A DNA stretch of 8,046 nucleotides from Sneathiella sp. (GTDB lineage Bacteria; Pseudomonadota; Alphaproteobacteria; Sneathiellales; Sneathiellaceae). Both the position numbers and the translations under genes were made by a program. Where the stretch lies: assembly GCA_016765515.1 (NCBI GenBank), contig JAESPT010000173.1, positions 1-8,046 of the forward strand, given 5' to 3'. The stretch's first letter is position 1; every line of letters begins with the position of its first letter. The notes under the pieces are model-generated. The model saw only the letters and a list, made by a program, of their open reading frames with translations, was not told the origin of the DNA and searched no databases. Shown one piece after another: positions 1-7,235 of the stretch.

Positions 1-309
1 ACTTTCCTCGATGATACTGCGATGCTGGTTATCGTCGCGCCCTTATATGTTCCTCTGGTGCATGCCTTGGGATTTGATCTGATCTGGTACGGTATTCTGT
101 ATACGATTACGACGCAGATTGCCTATATGACCCCGCCATTTGGGTATAACCTGTTTTTAATGCGGGCCATGGCTCCGCCAGAAGTGACGTTGAAAGATAT
201 ATACGGCTCTATCCTGCCGTTTGTGAGCGTGATGGTATTCGCCTTGATTGTGATCATGGTCTTTCCAGAGATCGCACTGTGGTTACCGAAGACTGTCTAC
301 GGAAATTAA
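1..309 (+). CDS. dctM: TRAP transporter large permease subunit, DctM type, 3' end only
   Basis: This is the C-terminal 102 residues of the large membrane subunit of a tripartite ATP-independent periplasmic (TRAP) transporter. That subunit sits in the inner membrane and couples sodium or proton flow to solute uptake. The reading frame is open from base 1 and ends with TAA at 307-309. Family signs are the PLYVPLV segment near residues 18-24, the MTPPFG loop that resembles the usual conserved TPP-G turn, a conserved PFVSVMVFALIVIMVFPEIALWLP-like last membrane helix (described here in part), and a short hydrophilic tail. At least two membrane spans are visible. The receptor gene follows 71 bases downstream on the same strand, as expected for one TRAP operon. 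The N-terminal part, and any small DctQ subunit, lie outside the window. The family call is secure; the substrate is not known. Confidence 0.93.
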   Translation, partial: TFLDDTAMLVIVAPLYVPLVHALGFDLIWYGILYTITTQIAYMTPPFGYNLFLMRAMAPPEVTLKDIYGSILPFVSVMVFALIVIMVFPEIALWLPKTVYGN

Positions 310-367
310 TAAGAACTCTGAAAAGGAGCTTAGTACCGAGTTTCAAATACGAAAATCAATAGGGAAT

Positions 368-374
368 GAGGGAG
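368..374 (+). promoter_or_regulatory. Shine-Dalgarno site that sets the dctP start at 381
   Basis: GAGGGAG lies 6 bases before the ATG at 381, an ideal distance. The in-frame upstream ATG at 366 has only AGGGA directly touching it, which is too close for ribosome binding. Starting at 381 also places the twin-arginine motif at residues 4-5, as in normal Tat signal peptides. Confidence 0.65.
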
Positions 375-380
375 ACTGTT

Positions 381-1415
381 ATGACGACAAGACGTAATTT
401 TATTAAGGGTGCCGCTATTGCTGCGCCAGCTGCAGCATTTGCAGCGCCAGCGATAGCACAGTCAAAGATCAAATGGCGGTTACAAACCTATGCCGGTGCT
501 GCATTGGGCGCGCATGTGATCAAACCCGCCATCGATAGCTTCAACAAAATCGCTGGCGATGAAATGGAGATTGAACTTTTTTATGCCGATCAACTTGTCC
601 CGACAGGTGAGCTGTTTCGTGCCATGCAAAAAGGGACAATTGATGCGGTTCAATCTGATGACGATTCGATGGCGTCACCCACTGAAGTGACTGTCTTTGG
701 CGGGTATTTTCCCTTTGCTTCTCGATATTCTCTGGATGTGCCGGTTTTGTTTAACCAATATGGTCTGAACGAAATTTGGGACGCAGAATATTCAAAAGTA
801 GGGGTAAAGCATATCTCCGCTGGTGCGTGGGATCCCTGTCACTTTGCAACAAAAGACCCGATCCATAGTCTTGCTGATCTGAAAGGTAAGCGGGTCTTTA
901 CCTTCCCGACAGCAGGCCGGTTTTTAAGCCAGTTCGGTGTTGTCCCGGTAACCCTTCCCTGGGAAGATATTGAAGTTGCGGTTCAGACAGGAGAGCTGGA
1001 TGGTGTGGCCTGGTCCGGTATCACCGAGGATTACACAGTTGGCTGGGCCGATGTAACCAATTACTTCCTGACAAACAATATTTCAGGTGCCTGGGCGGGT
1101 TCATTTTTTGCAAATATGGATCGCTACAATGAACTGCCCGCACATCTGCGGGAATTGCTCAAGGTTTGCATGGATCAAAGTCATTATTACCGTCAGTGGT
1201 GGTATTGGGGCGGTGAAGCCAATTTGCGTGTGAACGGCACCAAAATGAAGCTGACAACTATTCCAGATGAAGAATGGGCAACTGTAGAGAATGCAGCGAT
1301 TAAATTCTGGGATGAAATTGCCGCAGAATCCGAGATCAAAGCCAAAGTGGTGAATATCTTCAAGAAATACAATTCGGATATGCAAAAAGCCGGAAGGCCC
1401 TATCGCTACGGCTGA
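381..1415 (+). CDS. dctP: TRAP transporter substrate-binding protein, DctP family, Tat-exported
   Basis: This is the periplasmic receptor that captures the solute and delivers it to the TRAP membrane subunits encoded just upstream. The chosen start gives 344 residues, normal for the family. Residues 1-26 form a twin-arginine signal: TRRNFIK at 3-9, an alanine-rich hydrophobic stretch, and a likely cleavage after AIA (24-26). Family signs include the ELFYADQLVP region (65-74), AMQKGTIDAVQ (81-91), SLADLKGKR (163-171) and the GVVPVTLPWEDIEVAVQTGELDG-like segment around 186-208. An oddity is that the position normally held by the carboxylate-binding arginine after the ADLKG motif appears to be Phe173. 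A run of three aspartates (93-95) follows the first conserved region. An upstream ATG at 366 would add five residues but has a poor ribosome site. A stem-loop terminator lies 40 bases after the stop. The family is certain; the ligand is unknown. Confidence 0.94.
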   Translation: MTTRRNFIKGAAIAAPAAAFAAPAIAQSKIKWRLQTYAGAALGAHVIKPAIDSFNKIAGDEMEIELFYADQLVPTGELFRAMQKGTIDAVQSDDDSMASPTEVTVFGGYFPFASRYSLDVPVLFNQYGLNEIWDAEYSKVGVKHISAGAWDPCHFATKDPIHSLADLKGKRVFTFPTAGRFLSQFGVVPVTLPWEDIEVAVQTGELDGVAWSGITEDYTVGWADVTNYFLTNNISGAWAGSFFANMDRYNELPAHLRELLKVCMDQSHYYRQWWYWGGEANLRVNGTKMKLTTIPDEEWATVENAAIKFWDEIAAESEIKAKVVNIFKKYNSDMQKAGRPYRYG

Positions 1416-1454
1416 TCGGTAATTCAGGTCATGTTTTATGACAAATTCTGATGT

Positions 1455-1479
1455 GAAGCACCGATTTCATCGGTGCTTC
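1455..1479 (+). terminator. Stem-loop terminator after dctP
   Basis: GAAGCACCGAT (1455-1465) and ATCGGTGCTTC (1469-1479) form a perfect 11-base-pair stem with a TTC loop. It begins 40 bases past the dctP stop. The run of T that follows is poor (AATTCGTT), so it may be an imperfect intrinsic terminator or a 3'-end-stabilising hairpin. Its position suggests that the TRAP operon ends here and denD is transcribed separately or by read-through. Confidence 0.7.
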
Positions 1480-1516
1480 AATTCGTTAACCCCAGATGTT
1501 CCCGATTGATTTTTTG

Positions 1517-1547
1517 TCGACATCACAAAAGGCATCAGTTGCATAAT
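1517..1547 (+). promoter_or_regulatory. Possible sigma70-like promoter for denD
   Basis: TCGACA (1517-1522) resembles a -35 box and CATAAT (1542-1547) resembles a -10 box, each one base from consensus. The 19-base spacer is longer than ideal. The pair lies downstream of the dctP terminator and about 80 bases before the denD start, a sensible place. The match is weak and based on sequence only. Confidence 0.25.
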
Positions 1548-1624
1548 CAGCCAAATTCGCCAGAATTGATATGCAGGGACCCAAAATTGGGGACTAACAT
1601 TGTGTTTCTGATGATGGGGGAAAT

Positions 1625-2611
1625 ATGAAAATAGTGATCACAGGTGGGGCCGGATTTCTCGGTCTCAATATTGCCCGTAAGCTGATTAACCGAAATACTC
1701 TGATCGGTCCATCCGGTAATTTAGAAGACATTGATTCTATCCTTCTGTTCGATGTTGCTATTCCAGCTGAACGCCCAACTGGGTTGGATAGTCGCGTTGA
1801 AATGATTGCAGGGGATATCTCTGATCGAGAAACGGTGATGAACCTGATCGATCGAGATGATATTTCGATTTTCCATCTTGCGTCCGTCGTCAGCGGTCAG
1901 GGGGAGCAGGATTTTGATCTTGCCATGTCGGTAAATCTGGATGGTGGACGTAATATATTGGAAGCGGCGCGTGCACGCAGTGGTACGCCGCGTGTGGTTT
2001 TTGCCAGTAGTGTTGCTGTTTTTGGCGGCAGTGAAATGCCCGCTAAAGTAAGTGATTTCACAAAACAAACGTCCCAAACAACCTATGGGATAACCAAGAC
2101 TATCGGCGAGTTGTTGATCAATGATTATACGCGCAAAGGCTACATTGATGGTCGCTCTGCCCGTCTGCCCACAATTTTCATTCGTCCCGGTAAGCCAAAC
2201 GCGGCTGCGTCCAGTTTTTGCAGTGGTGTTTTCCGAGAACCCCTGAATGGTGTTCCCTGTGAGTTGCCCGTGCAAAAAGATGTCGTGATGCCCATGTTGG
2301 GATATCGGCGTTGTGTGGACAGTTTTATAGCCTTGCATGAGATTGAGGGTCGCCAGCTTGGAGAAGACCGGGCTGTAGGCTTACGCAACCGGTCTTACTC
2401 TGTGGCCGACATGATTGATGCGGTGGAGCGGGTTGCAGCCAAAAATGACATCATGCTCGGGGACATATCTGTCAAACCAAATCCCGCCATTGAGGCAATC
2501 GTTCGGGGTTGGGCAACACACCTTGAATCGTCACGGGCCGAGAAAATTGGCTTGCCGATAGATGACAGTCTTGATCAAGTGGTTCAGGATTTTATTGATG
2601 ATTTCTTATGA
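1625..2611 (+). CDS. denD: NAD-dependent epimerase/dehydratase-type SDR, probable D-erythronate dehydrogenase
   Basis: This 328-residue protein is an extended short-chain dehydrogenase acting in the cytoplasm. By resemblance to DenD it would oxidise D-erythronate at C2 to 2-oxo-tetronate with NAD. The Rossmann motif GGAGFLG is at 7-13, with an acidic Asp43 ending beta-2 for the NAD ribose. HLASVVSG (84-91) follows, then the catalytic set Ser129 (ASSVAVFG), Tyr154 and Lys158 (YGITK). The RLPTIFIRPGKPNAAASSF stretch (180-198), followed by a REPLNG segment, is the feature that points to the DenD branch rather than sugar-nucleotide epimerases. The start has a GGGGG ribosome site at 1616-1620, and length is normal. 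In known sugar-acid pathways DenD works with a DUF1537 kinase, an isomerase and an aldolase, none of which is in view. The TRAP genes upstream could supply a substrate. The SDR family is certain; the exact substrate is inferred. Confidence 0.85.
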   Translation: MKIVITGGAGFLGLNIARKLINRNTLIGPSGNLEDIDSILLFDVAIPAERPTGLDSRVEMIAGDISDRETVMNLIDRDDISIFHLASVVSGQGEQDFDLAMSVNLDGGRNILEAARARSGTPRVVFASSVAVFGGSEMPAKVSDFTKQTSQTTYGITKTIGELLINDYTRKGYIDGRSARLPTIFIRPGKPNAAASSFCSGVFREPLNGVPCELPVQKDVVMPMLGYRRCVDSFIALHEIEGRQLGEDRAVGLRNRSYSVADMIDAVERVAAKNDIMLGDISVKPNPAIEAIVRGWATHLESSRAEKIGLPIDDSLDQVVQDFIDDFL

Positions 2612-2643
2612 TAACAGGTATTTCACGGGGATCATCAAAGGGT

Positions 2644-3690
2644 TCAATTCACATCTGTTCGTTCGCAGTTTTTGAATCCTAAGATAAAGTCTGGACCGAA
2701 AACGCGGGAGGGTGTTTGAAAGCCGGGAGTAAATTTTCCCGCATGCACTTGCTTCAGAATTTCCGATGCAGTTAATTGGGTCAACGCATACCCTTCTGGT
2801 GTTTTGAGACGAGATCTTACTTCCACGCCCGCCGCATTTTTTGCAATTGCCAGTAAATCTGCCTGACCTGCATCCCGTTGTTTTTGATTGGGGCCGGGTT
2901 TCCCTTTATCGATCATTTTCTTGAGTAAACTCTGACCCAAATCAGTGCTTAAAACCCACCTGATTACGCGCGGCATTGCAACCATTTTTCGGATTTGAGG
3001 ACTAGCCTCAAAAGCGACCGTTATGTCGGCAATTTTGGTTGAATGCCAGGCTGTTGACACGTCTCCCCAGGAAATTGGCAGGCATTCAACAGACGTTCCT
3101 TCGAAATCTACGGATAAAACGTCAACAGGGTCTATGCACAGGATCTTTCCATCGCGGCGGCCTTTTGTGCCGCTTTTAAGCCCCTCAATTGCGGTTTTTG
3201 CTGTTCCGCGGGAAGGTTTGTCTAGGCCCTTAATAGCAATCAATAGTTCCGTGGCATCGGGCAATCGTTTTTTGATATGGGCCGCAAGGCAATCCGATGG
3301 CACCACATCAAAGCCAACACCGGGCATCACCATGATATTTGCTGATTTTGCCTCTTCGTCTCGGGCCGCGGCGGCTTCAAAGACATCAATCTCTCCGGTG
3401 ATATCCAGATAATGGGTTTTGGACGCAATACAGGCATCGATCATCGGTTTTGCCGTTGCCGAAAAAGGACCGGCGCAATGCAGAACCACATCAATATTTT
3501 TTAGAGCTGCTCGCAGGTTATCCGCATCGGATAAAGGCAGCTCAACGCAGGGAAAGCCGGTATCTGCGGCAATTGCTGCCATGGTTGATTTTGATCGACC
3601 AGCCAGAGTAATCGGCAGGCCACTCTCTTTCAGATATTGGCAGACGAGTTGACCCGTATAACCGCTGGCACCGTATATCATAATGCTCAT
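2644..3690 (-). CDS. Saccharopine dehydrogenase-like NAD(P)-binding protein
   Basis: This 348-residue protein belongs to the saccharopine dehydrogenase NADP-binding superfamily, in the branch that includes trans-acting enoyl reductases and many uncharacterised proteins. The N-terminal Rossmann fold shows GASGYTG (7-13) and AGR (30-32), where the arginine may favour NADP. HCAGPF (71-76), YLDITGE (94-100) and PGVGFDVVPSD (123-133) are the typical family motifs. The C-terminal half is less recognisable and probably forms the substrate domain. The start at 3690 has AAGGGGG six bases upstream and places the Rossmann motif at the very N-terminus. A longer frame reaching 3771 exists but has no support. 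The gene converges on denD with 32 bases between stops and no clear terminator hairpin there. True lysine-pathway saccharopine dehydrogenase is unlikely on motif grounds. The substrate is unknown. Confidence 0.87.
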   Translation of the reverse strand: MSIMIYGASGYTGQLVCQYLKESGLPITLAGRSKSTMAAIAADTGFPCVELPLSDADNLRAALKNIDVVLHCAGPFSATAKPMIDACIASKTHYLDITGEIDVFEAAAARDEEAKSANIMVMPGVGFDVVPSDCLAAHIKKRLPDATELLIAIKGLDKPSRGTAKTAIEGLKSGTKGRRDGKILCIDPVDVLSVDFEGTSVECLPISWGDVSTAWHSTKIADITVAFEASPQIRKMVAMPRVIRWVLSTDLGQSLLKKMIDKGKPGPNQKQRDAGQADLLAIAKNAAGVEVRSRLKTPEGYALTQLTASEILKQVHAGKFTPGFQTPSRVFGPDFILGFKNCERTDVN

Positions 3691-3807
3691 GAATTTCCCC
3701 CTTGATAAGAAAGACTGTAGATTTTCAAGGATACGAAGACCACTAAAATATTCCGTGAGGCCTGCCAGCACGCTCCAGTATATGAAAGCATGGAGCTGTT
3801 CTCTGTG

Positions 3808-3837
3808 AAAAACTGAACCTCAGATGTTTATCTGTTC
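3808..3837 (-). terminator. Weak terminator-like hairpin at the end of the LysE-type gene
   Basis: On the minus strand, GAACAGAT (3837-3830) can pair with ATCT and GTTC further on, with a three-base bulge and an AAAC loop, and a run of five T follows (3812-3808). The stem overlaps the stop codon of the exporter gene. It is short and bulged, so this is only a possible intrinsic terminator. It would partly separate the exporter from the gene downstream. Confidence 0.3.
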
Positions 3838-4448
3838 GCGGCAGCCAGAAGGCCACCAATTCCGATGAAGGAGGCGCCAGTGATCCGGTTAAACCAGCGA
3901 CCGACACCGGCTTTGCCAAGCCAGGGGGCGAGCCTGCTGGCAGAACCTGCCAAGCTGAGTTCCAATATGAACTCGATACTGACAAAAGTACCTGCGAGTA
4001 TAAAAAATTGAAGCAGTTGCGAGCGTTCTGGGTCAATAAATTGCGGAAGAAACGCCGCAAAGAAAATAATACCTTTGGGGTTTGAAGTGGCGGCCATAAA
4101 GCCCTGTACAAAAACTCTGCGACGCTTTGTCGGTCCATGCTGCTTTTTATTGGCGACAGTTAGCGGCGGCGCGCGCCACGCAACAATACCAAGATAGACG
4201 AGATACCCCGCGCCAATCCATTTCACGGTAGTGAACGTTAACGCGGATGTCGTCAGCAAAGCACCAAGTCCTGCCATACAAATTGCGATGACAAGAGCGA
4301 AACCGAACACCCCACCAAGACTGGTAAATATGCTTTTTCGGAGACCATGAGAGGCGCCATGGGAAAGTGCAAGCAGTGAATTTGGTCCCGGTGTAAAGCA
4401 CAGGGCCACTGAGGCAACGACATATATGAGCCAGGTTTCCAACGCCAT
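3828..4448 (-). CDS. LysE/RhtB family amino-acid exporter
   Basis: This 206-residue inner-membrane protein is of the LysE/RhtB type, which exports amino acids such as lysine, threonine or homoserine lactone and related compounds using the proton gradient. The family motif TPGPN is at 19-23, followed by a small-residue-rich stretch ending in HGL (34-36). SNPKG is at 121-125, followed by the FF-AFLPQF segment (128-136). About six hydrophobic spans are visible, roughly at 5-27, 39-64, 69-90, 112-133, 140-163 and 182-203. A basic loop (100-110, KKQHGPTKRRR) lies between spans three and four. The start at 4448 has AAGGGG nine bases upstream and matches the family N-terminus; a frame extension to 4520 adds 24 polar residues with no family match. 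Such exporters often have a divergent LysR or Lrp regulator, but none is here. The substrate cannot be told. Confidence 0.92.
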   Translation of the reverse strand: MALETWLIYVVASVALCFTPGPNSLLALSHGASHGLRKSIFTSLGGVFGFALVIAICMAGLGALLTTSALTFTTVKWIGAGYLVYLGIVAWRAPPLTVANKKQHGPTKRRRVFVQGFMAATSNPKGIIFFAAFLPQFIDPERSQLLQFFILAGTFVSIEFILELSLAGSASRLAPWLGKAGVGRWFNRITGASFIGIGGLLAAANR

Positions 4449-4767
4449 TGCAATACGCCCCTTCTTTAAAACAATGATTCCTCTATTCGCTGAATAACAG
4501 GCAATTGACCTGTTCAGCAAGTCCCTTTTCCATAGGGATCAATTCTCTGCGTTTGTGCGTTTTATGCCGGGTGATGTGAGATCAATCTGTTTGGTGTAAA
4601 ATGTTAGCAGTACAATCAACCTGAAATCGTCAAAAGATCGTAACAGGCTTTTATATAATCGTGTAAGTAGATATTTGGGTGAAGAACATTGTCGATTAAT
4701 ATTATCTATTACCTAATGCTTAAGTTTTTAGTAATATATTAGTATTAACCATAATGGACTTTGAAAA
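4449..4767. other. Divergent intergenic region, AT-rich towards the chemoreceptor gene
   Basis: This stretch separates the exporter (minus) from the chemoreceptor (plus) and should hold promoters for both. No gene or RNA was recognised in it. The right half (about 4640-4760) is markedly AT-rich, as promoter regions often are. TATTAC (4707-4712) and GTAATA (4731-4736) form an inverted repeat with an 18-base spacer. No convincing flagellar sigma28 promoter was found by eye. Confidence 0.5.
4654..4659 (+). promoter_or_regulatory. Possible -10 box for the chemoreceptor gene
   Basis: A perfect TATAAT lies about 110 bases before the chemoreceptor start, in the AT-rich part of the intergenic region. 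No good -35 box is seen at 16-18 bases upstream, so a promoter here would need an activator or is a chance match. If used, the transcript would carry a leader of roughly 100 bases. Confidence 0.22.
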
Positions 4768-7235
4768 ATGGCCGTACTGAAAAAAGTGAGGCAGATTTTT
4801 CCACTCAATCTCGATGTCATCACATATAAAAATGTCTGGATTCAAAAAATGAACATCTCGCTGAAATCCCGATTAGTTGGTGCCTTCATTATTGTTGGCC
4901 TACTTCCCTTTGCTGTTGTCACTGCCATAATTTTGAGCACAAGCGCATCAGAAATTGAATCGCAGTCTTTTCAAAGATTAACGGCAGTAAGCCAGGTTAA
5001 AAAATCAGCTGTTGAAGCCTATTTTGGATCTATTGGGGATCAAATGACGGTGTGGGCGGCTAGCGAAGGAACCAAACAAGCGGCAAAAGATCTGGTTGCT
5101 TCTTTTGAGACCACATTAGATGAAACACGCCCTTCAGCGAGTGAGTTTGCGAAGATGCGAAGAGAATTGAGATCCTACTATGATACTCAGTTTCAGCCGC
5201 TGTACAAAAAGCAGAATAACAACTCATCTGCAGACATTGCGGTTATGTTTGACGATCTGGATGAAACGTCAATCCTCATGCAGTATTTCTACATTCAGGC
5301 GAATGAGAATGTATTGGGCGAAAAACATAAACTGGACAAAGCTGGGGACAGGACAACCTATAGTCAAATGCATGCAAAATATCATCCGACTTTTCGGACG
5401 ATGCTTGAAAAATTTGGCTATTATGACATCTTCCTGGCTGACCCGAGCAGCGGTGATATTGTCTATAGTGTCTTTAAAGAGCTGGATTATACGACCTCAT
5501 TGAAAACAGGCCCTATGCGGTGTCGGGCATTGGCCGCGTTTTCAAAAAAGCCATTGAGATCAAGGAAGCCGGCAAATTCGCCTTTGATGATTTCAATCTA
5601 TACACACCGTCGTATGACGCACCGGCCAGCTTCATTGCCGCCCCGGTCATCGAAAATGGAATCACTATTGCCGTTCTGATTTTTCAAATGCCTGTCGACA
5701 AAATCACAGATTTGATGGGACAGCGGGACGGTCTTGGAGAGACCGGTGAAACCTATTTGGTTGGTCCCGATAGGTTGATGCGATCCAATGCATTTCATGA
5801 CGAAGAAAACAGAAATATTGTGGCTTCCTTTAAGGACCCGAGTAAAGGCAATATAACAACAGAAGCAGCGGACGCCGCTCTGAAAGGAGAGACCGGGGCT
5901 GCCATTATTTCCAATTATTATGGTAGTGAAAGTCTTTCTGCCTATACCCCGATTGATATTTTGGGTGTGAAATGGGCACTCTTTGCTGAAATCAATAAAT
6001 CTGAAGCTTTTGACGCCCGCAATAACATGCTGTTGTTGTCTGCAATTATTGCGTTGATCGCTACTATCCTCATCGCTTTGGCTGGATTTATTATTGCTCT
6101 GGGGATAGCAAAGCCCGTTGCTTTGATGACAGAAACCATGGGAGCCCTTGCCGAAGGAAACACGGATATGGAGGTACCGGCACAATCGCGCAAAGACGAA
6201 ATCGGAAAAATGGCAGCGGCTGTTCAAGTGTTTAGAGAAAATGCGATCCGAGCAAAGGAGATGGATGCTGAAAAGGCAAAAATGGACGAAGAACGTATTG
6301 AAATGGAATCAAAACAACAACGGTTGCGCGAAGAGCAAAACCAACAAAGAGAGGAACGGCTATTAAAAGACAAGCAGGCTGAAGAAGATCGTCAGCACAT
6401 GCTGAAGAAAATGGCAGATGATTTCCAAAGCTCCGTAGGACAGGTCGTCCATTCTGTGAGTACCGCCGCTCAGAAAATGCAGACGCATGCACAAACCTTG
6501 TCTGATACAGCGAAAGAGACGGCGACACAAACTGAGGCGGTTACAGTCGCTTATGATGGTGCATCCGGCAATGTGGATTCTGTTGCTGGAGCGGCTGTTG
6601 AACTCTCTGCTTCCATTACAGAAATCAGTCGGCAAATTACTGAAACGTCGAGAGAAACCCAGGAAGCTGTTACAAAAGCAAATAAGAGTCAGGCGAAGGT
6701 TCAGGAACTGGTGTCTTCTGCGACCCGTATTGGCGAGATAGTTTCGCTTATCACAGATATTGCGCAGCAAACCAATCTGTTGGCACTGAACGCAACAATA
6801 GAAGCGGCCAGTGCTGGGGATGCAGGTAAAGGGTTTGCGGTTGTTGCCGCTGAGGTCAAGAATCTAGCAACGCAAACAGCGCAGGCAACAGATGAAATCA
6901 GTCAGCAGATTAGTCACATACAATCCGCGACTGAAGAGACGGCGATATCTATTGAGGATATTGGCTCCAGCATTAAAACTGTCAATGAAAGTGCAACGGC
7001 TGTGTCCGCCGCGGTTGAAGAGCAAAGTGCGTCCACCCAGGAAATTGCCCGCAATGTGGACACGACAGCTGAACGTATGAAAGATGTTTCAAGCATTATT
7101 TCTGAGGTGAAAATTGCCTGTAACAAAACAGGTGATGTGGCCAACGATATTCTGTCAGGCGCAAGCGACTTGAATGTACAGGCCTCTGGTTTGCAAGGAG
7201 AGGAGGATCGGTTCCTCAAACAAATTAGAGGGTGA
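4768..7235 (+). pseudogene. Methyl-accepting chemotaxis protein interrupted by a one-base frameshift
   Basis: The intact product would be a membrane chemoreceptor of about 822 residues that senses a ligand outside the inner membrane and controls CheA through CheW. The first frame (4768-5679) gives membrane span 1 at about 36-57 and the first part of the sensor domain, up to TGP near residue 249. There the meaning moves to another frame, running from about 5511 to 7235, which continues as YAVSGIGR. One extra C in the CCC at 5511-5513 would join them. The second part has the rest of a Cache-like sensor with [17 protein letters not shown] (partly listed), span 2 at about 421-447, HAMP, a long charged coiled coil (about 490-555), and the signalling hairpin with [17 protein letters not shown] at about 665 and [11 protein letters not shown]. 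There is no C-terminal CheR-binding pentapeptide. A GTG at 5520 could start the second part, but it would lack span 1. An internal ATG at 4849 is an alternative start; neither has a strong ribosome site. The family is certain; whether the break is real is open. Confidence 0.88.

Noticed and set aside
323..328. Orphan AAGGAG ribosome-binding-like site between dctM and dctP
   Set aside because: No ATG, GTG or TTG lies at a usable distance downstream, so no small gene can be supported.
1721..2338. Long minus-strand open frame inside denD
   Set aside because: It lies wholly inside a well-supported dehydrogenase gene, and its translation shows no recognisable family motif; it is a shadow frame.
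2612..2643. Shared terminator between denD and the convergent gene
   Set aside because: No stem longer than about four base pairs and no T-run could be found in this short spacer.
3743..4138. Minus-strand frame overlapping the end of the LysE-type gene
   Set aside because: It is out of frame with a gene whose family motifs are clear, and has no family match of its own.
4664..4698. Possible sigma28 promoter (TAAG and GTCGATTA)
   Set aside because: The spacer is about 23 bases instead of about 15, so the match to a flagellar promoter fails.
5508..5520. Programmed ribosomal frameshift in the chemoreceptor
   Set aside because: There is no slippery heptamer and no obvious downstream pseudoknot by eye; a simple one-base loss or a sequence error explains the data better.
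5598..6227. 209-codon minus-strand open frame inside the chemoreceptor
   Set aside because: It is rich in Cys, His and Ser with no recognisable domain, and overlaps conserved sensor and HAMP sequence on the plus strand.
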